A stretch of DNA of 5,438 nt from Frankiales bacterium (GTDB taxonomy: Bacteria > Actinomycetota > Actinomycetes > Mycobacteriales > SCTD01), in assembly GCA_025966295.1 (NCBI GenBank), contig JAOPVD010000230.1:1-5438 (forward strand), written 5' to 3'. The notes below the pieces were generated by a model, which was not told the DNA's origin, searched no databases, and saw nothing but the letters and a program-made list of their open reading frames with translations. The position numbers and the translations under genes were made by a program. Positions 4,341-5,438 of this stretch are shown here, piece after piece (within the stretch, counting starts at the first letter, position 1; each line of letters begins with the position of its first letter).

Positions 4341-5438
4341 CTAGTTGTCGGCCGTCCGCGGGGACGGGGCCAGGGCGTCGCCGCCGTCCGTCGCCTCCGG
4401 GGGGACCGGGCGGCCGAGCCGCTGGCTCACTGCGCGACGCAGCAGGGCGTCGACCTGGGCCTCCGGTGGGACGCCCAGCGAGACGGTGGTGCGGTTCCGG
4501 CCGGCGTGCTTGGAGGCGTACAGCGCCTCGTCGGCTGCCCGGACCAGGGTGTCGGCGTCACCGGCGTGCGAGGGGTAGGTCGCCACCCCGGCGCTCGCGG
4601 TGATCGGGACGAGGGAGGGCGCCGCCGAGACCGACAGCCGCAGCCGCTCGGCAATGTCGTGCGCCTCGTCCGGACCGCAGCCCGGGAGGATCACGGCGAA
4701 CTCCTCCCCGCCGTACCGGGCCGGGGTGTCGAAGTCACGGCACTCGCAGGACAGCGCCGCCGCGACGTTGCGCAGCACCTCGTCGCCGGCCTGGTGTCCG
4801 TGCTGGTCGTTGAGCTGCTTGAAGTGGTCGATGTCGACCATCACCAGGCTGACGTGCTCGGCGCTGCGGGTGGCCCGGGCCACCTCGCGCTCGAGGCTGG
4901 CCTCGAAGGTGCGACGGTTCGCGATCTTGGTGAGGCCGTCGGTCGCGGCCAGGCGTCGCACCTGCTCGAGCAGCCAGGCGTTGCGGAGCGCCAGCGCGGC
5001 GTACGCCGCCGACCGCTCGAGGCCGGTGACGACGCGGCGCTCGATGCGGGTCCGGCCCGGGTGCTCGACGACCAGGGCCCCGAGCGAGCGGCCCTCGGCG
5101 GACAGCGGCACCACGACCAGGTTGGCCGGGTCCGGCAGCAGCCGGGCCAGCCACGGGTCCCCCTCGGGGTCGAGGCCGCGGACCAGCACGGTGGCCTTCT
5201 GCTCATGGGCCTGGGCGATGACGGCCGACGGGCCCGGTCGGCCAGGCCGACGCGCGACCTCCTCGTCCAGGCCGTACGACGCCAGCAGCGGCAGTTGGCC
5301 CTCGGAGCTGGCGAGCACCATGCCGCGCGGGAAGCCGTAGGTCGCGACGGCCGCGTCGAGCAGCGTGCGGGCCACCGACGAGGAGTCGTCGGTCCGCTCG
5401 ATCTGCTCAGCCAGGCTGGTCAGCGCCTCCAGGTCGCC
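4341..5438 (-). CDS. GAF-GGDEF diguanylate cyclase, N-terminus outside the window
   Basis: The enzyme condenses two GTP to c-di-GMP. The 365 visible residues run open to the right edge, so the start is missing. A GAF-like sensor domain occupies about 8-155, with a helix (NAWLLEQVRRLAATDGLT) leading into the GGDEF domain (about 166-320). Catalytic features are intact: DGLTKIANRR, metal-binding Asp202 and Asp204 in VDIDHFKQLND, and the signature GGEEF at 243-247. Five residues before the signature is RDFD (234-237), a canonical RxxD inhibitory site, so the enzyme should be active and subject to product feedback. There is no EAL or HD-GYP domain in view and no membrane helix in the visible part. 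A polar tail of about 45 residues ends the protein. A GTG at 5375 is in frame, but the frame upstream of it stays coding-like (GDLEALTSLAEQIERTDD), so it is not the start. Confidence 0.92.
   Translation of the reverse strand, partial: GDLEALTSLAEQIERTDDSSSVARTLLDAAVATYGFPRGMVLASSEGQLPLLASYGLDEEVARRPGRPGPSAVIAQAHEQKATVLVRGLDPEGDPWLARLLPDPANLVVVPLSAEGRSLGALVVEHPGRTRIERRVVTGLERSAAYAALALRNAWLLEQVRRLAATDGLTKIANRRTFEASLEREVARATRSAEHVSLVMVDIDHFKQLNDQHGHQAGDEVLRNVAAALSCECRDFDTPARYGGEEFAVILPGCGPDEAHDIAERLRLSVSAAPSLVPITASAGVATYPSHAGDADTLVRAADEALYASKHAGRNRTTVSLGVPPEAQVDALLRRAVSQRLGRPVPPEATDGGDALAPSPRTADN

Noticed and set aside
4600..5340. Rightward 246-residue ORF antisense to the cyclase
   Set aside because: Ser/Arg-rich shadow. 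The minus strand carries the complete GGDEF catalytic domain.
1..5438. CRISPR array, insertion sequence, tRNA or rRNA genes, toxin-antitoxin pair
   Set aside because: No spaced direct repeats, terminal inverted repeats, transposase motifs, cloverleaf-like segments or rRNA-like sequence were seen. All sizeable regions are explained by core actinobacterial genes.

Overview
This is a very GC-rich window whose protein-coding frames have G or C at almost every third codon position. The gene set (class E sortase, DUF881 protein, CrgA, small bacterial PH-domain protein, zinc-ribbon rhomboid, cytoplasmic cyclophilin) points to an actinobacterium. A Geodermatophilaceae-like lineage is my best guess, but it rests on gestalt rather than a search. 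The order and relative strands of ppiA, the PH gene, crgA and DUF881 match the Mycobacterium tuberculosis Rv0009-Rv0012 block, with the whole window reversed. That block lies close to oriC in actinobacteria, so this is probably conserved, origin-proximal core chromosome rather than a mobile or accessory region.

Layout, left to right. Bases 1-55 may be the first codons of a leftward gene that continues off the window. Bases 197-1784 hold a tight leftward operon read in the order DUF881 protein, class E sortase, 53-residue membrane protein, with overlapping start and stop codons (4 nt and 1 nt). The 53-residue gene is easily missed because its frame lies inside longer spurious ORFs. Divergent from this operon, crgA (1846-2103) and a PH-domain gene (2251-2649) run rightward. 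The 61-bp gap between DUF881 and crgA carries a single short symmetric element that reads as a -10 box on both strands. The 147-bp crgA-PH gap is packed with short perfect palindromes and a pair of inverted DnaA-box-like sequences. From 2847 to 4299 a leftward pair encodes a cyclophilin (ppiA) followed by a rhomboid protease, which appears to use a CTG start. From 4341 to the right edge runs a leftward GAF-GGDEF diguanylate cyclase whose N-terminus is outside the window. It is separated from ppiA by a perfect 8-bp stem-loop.

Functional theme. Most products act at or in the cell envelope: CrgA in divisome assembly, the sortase in covalent surface-protein anchoring, the rhomboid in intramembrane proteolysis, and DUF881, the PH protein and the 53-residue protein as small envelope or membrane proteins of unknown role. 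PpiA is a cytoplasmic peptidyl-prolyl isomerase, and the GGDEF protein makes c-di-GMP in response to an unknown GAF signal. No gene-less stretch exceeds 300 bases; the longest is 197 bp (2650-2846). I see no tRNA, rRNA, IS element, CRISPR array or obvious foreign DNA, and no wholly new multi-gene system. The most interesting material is the regulatory DNA and the overlooked small gene.
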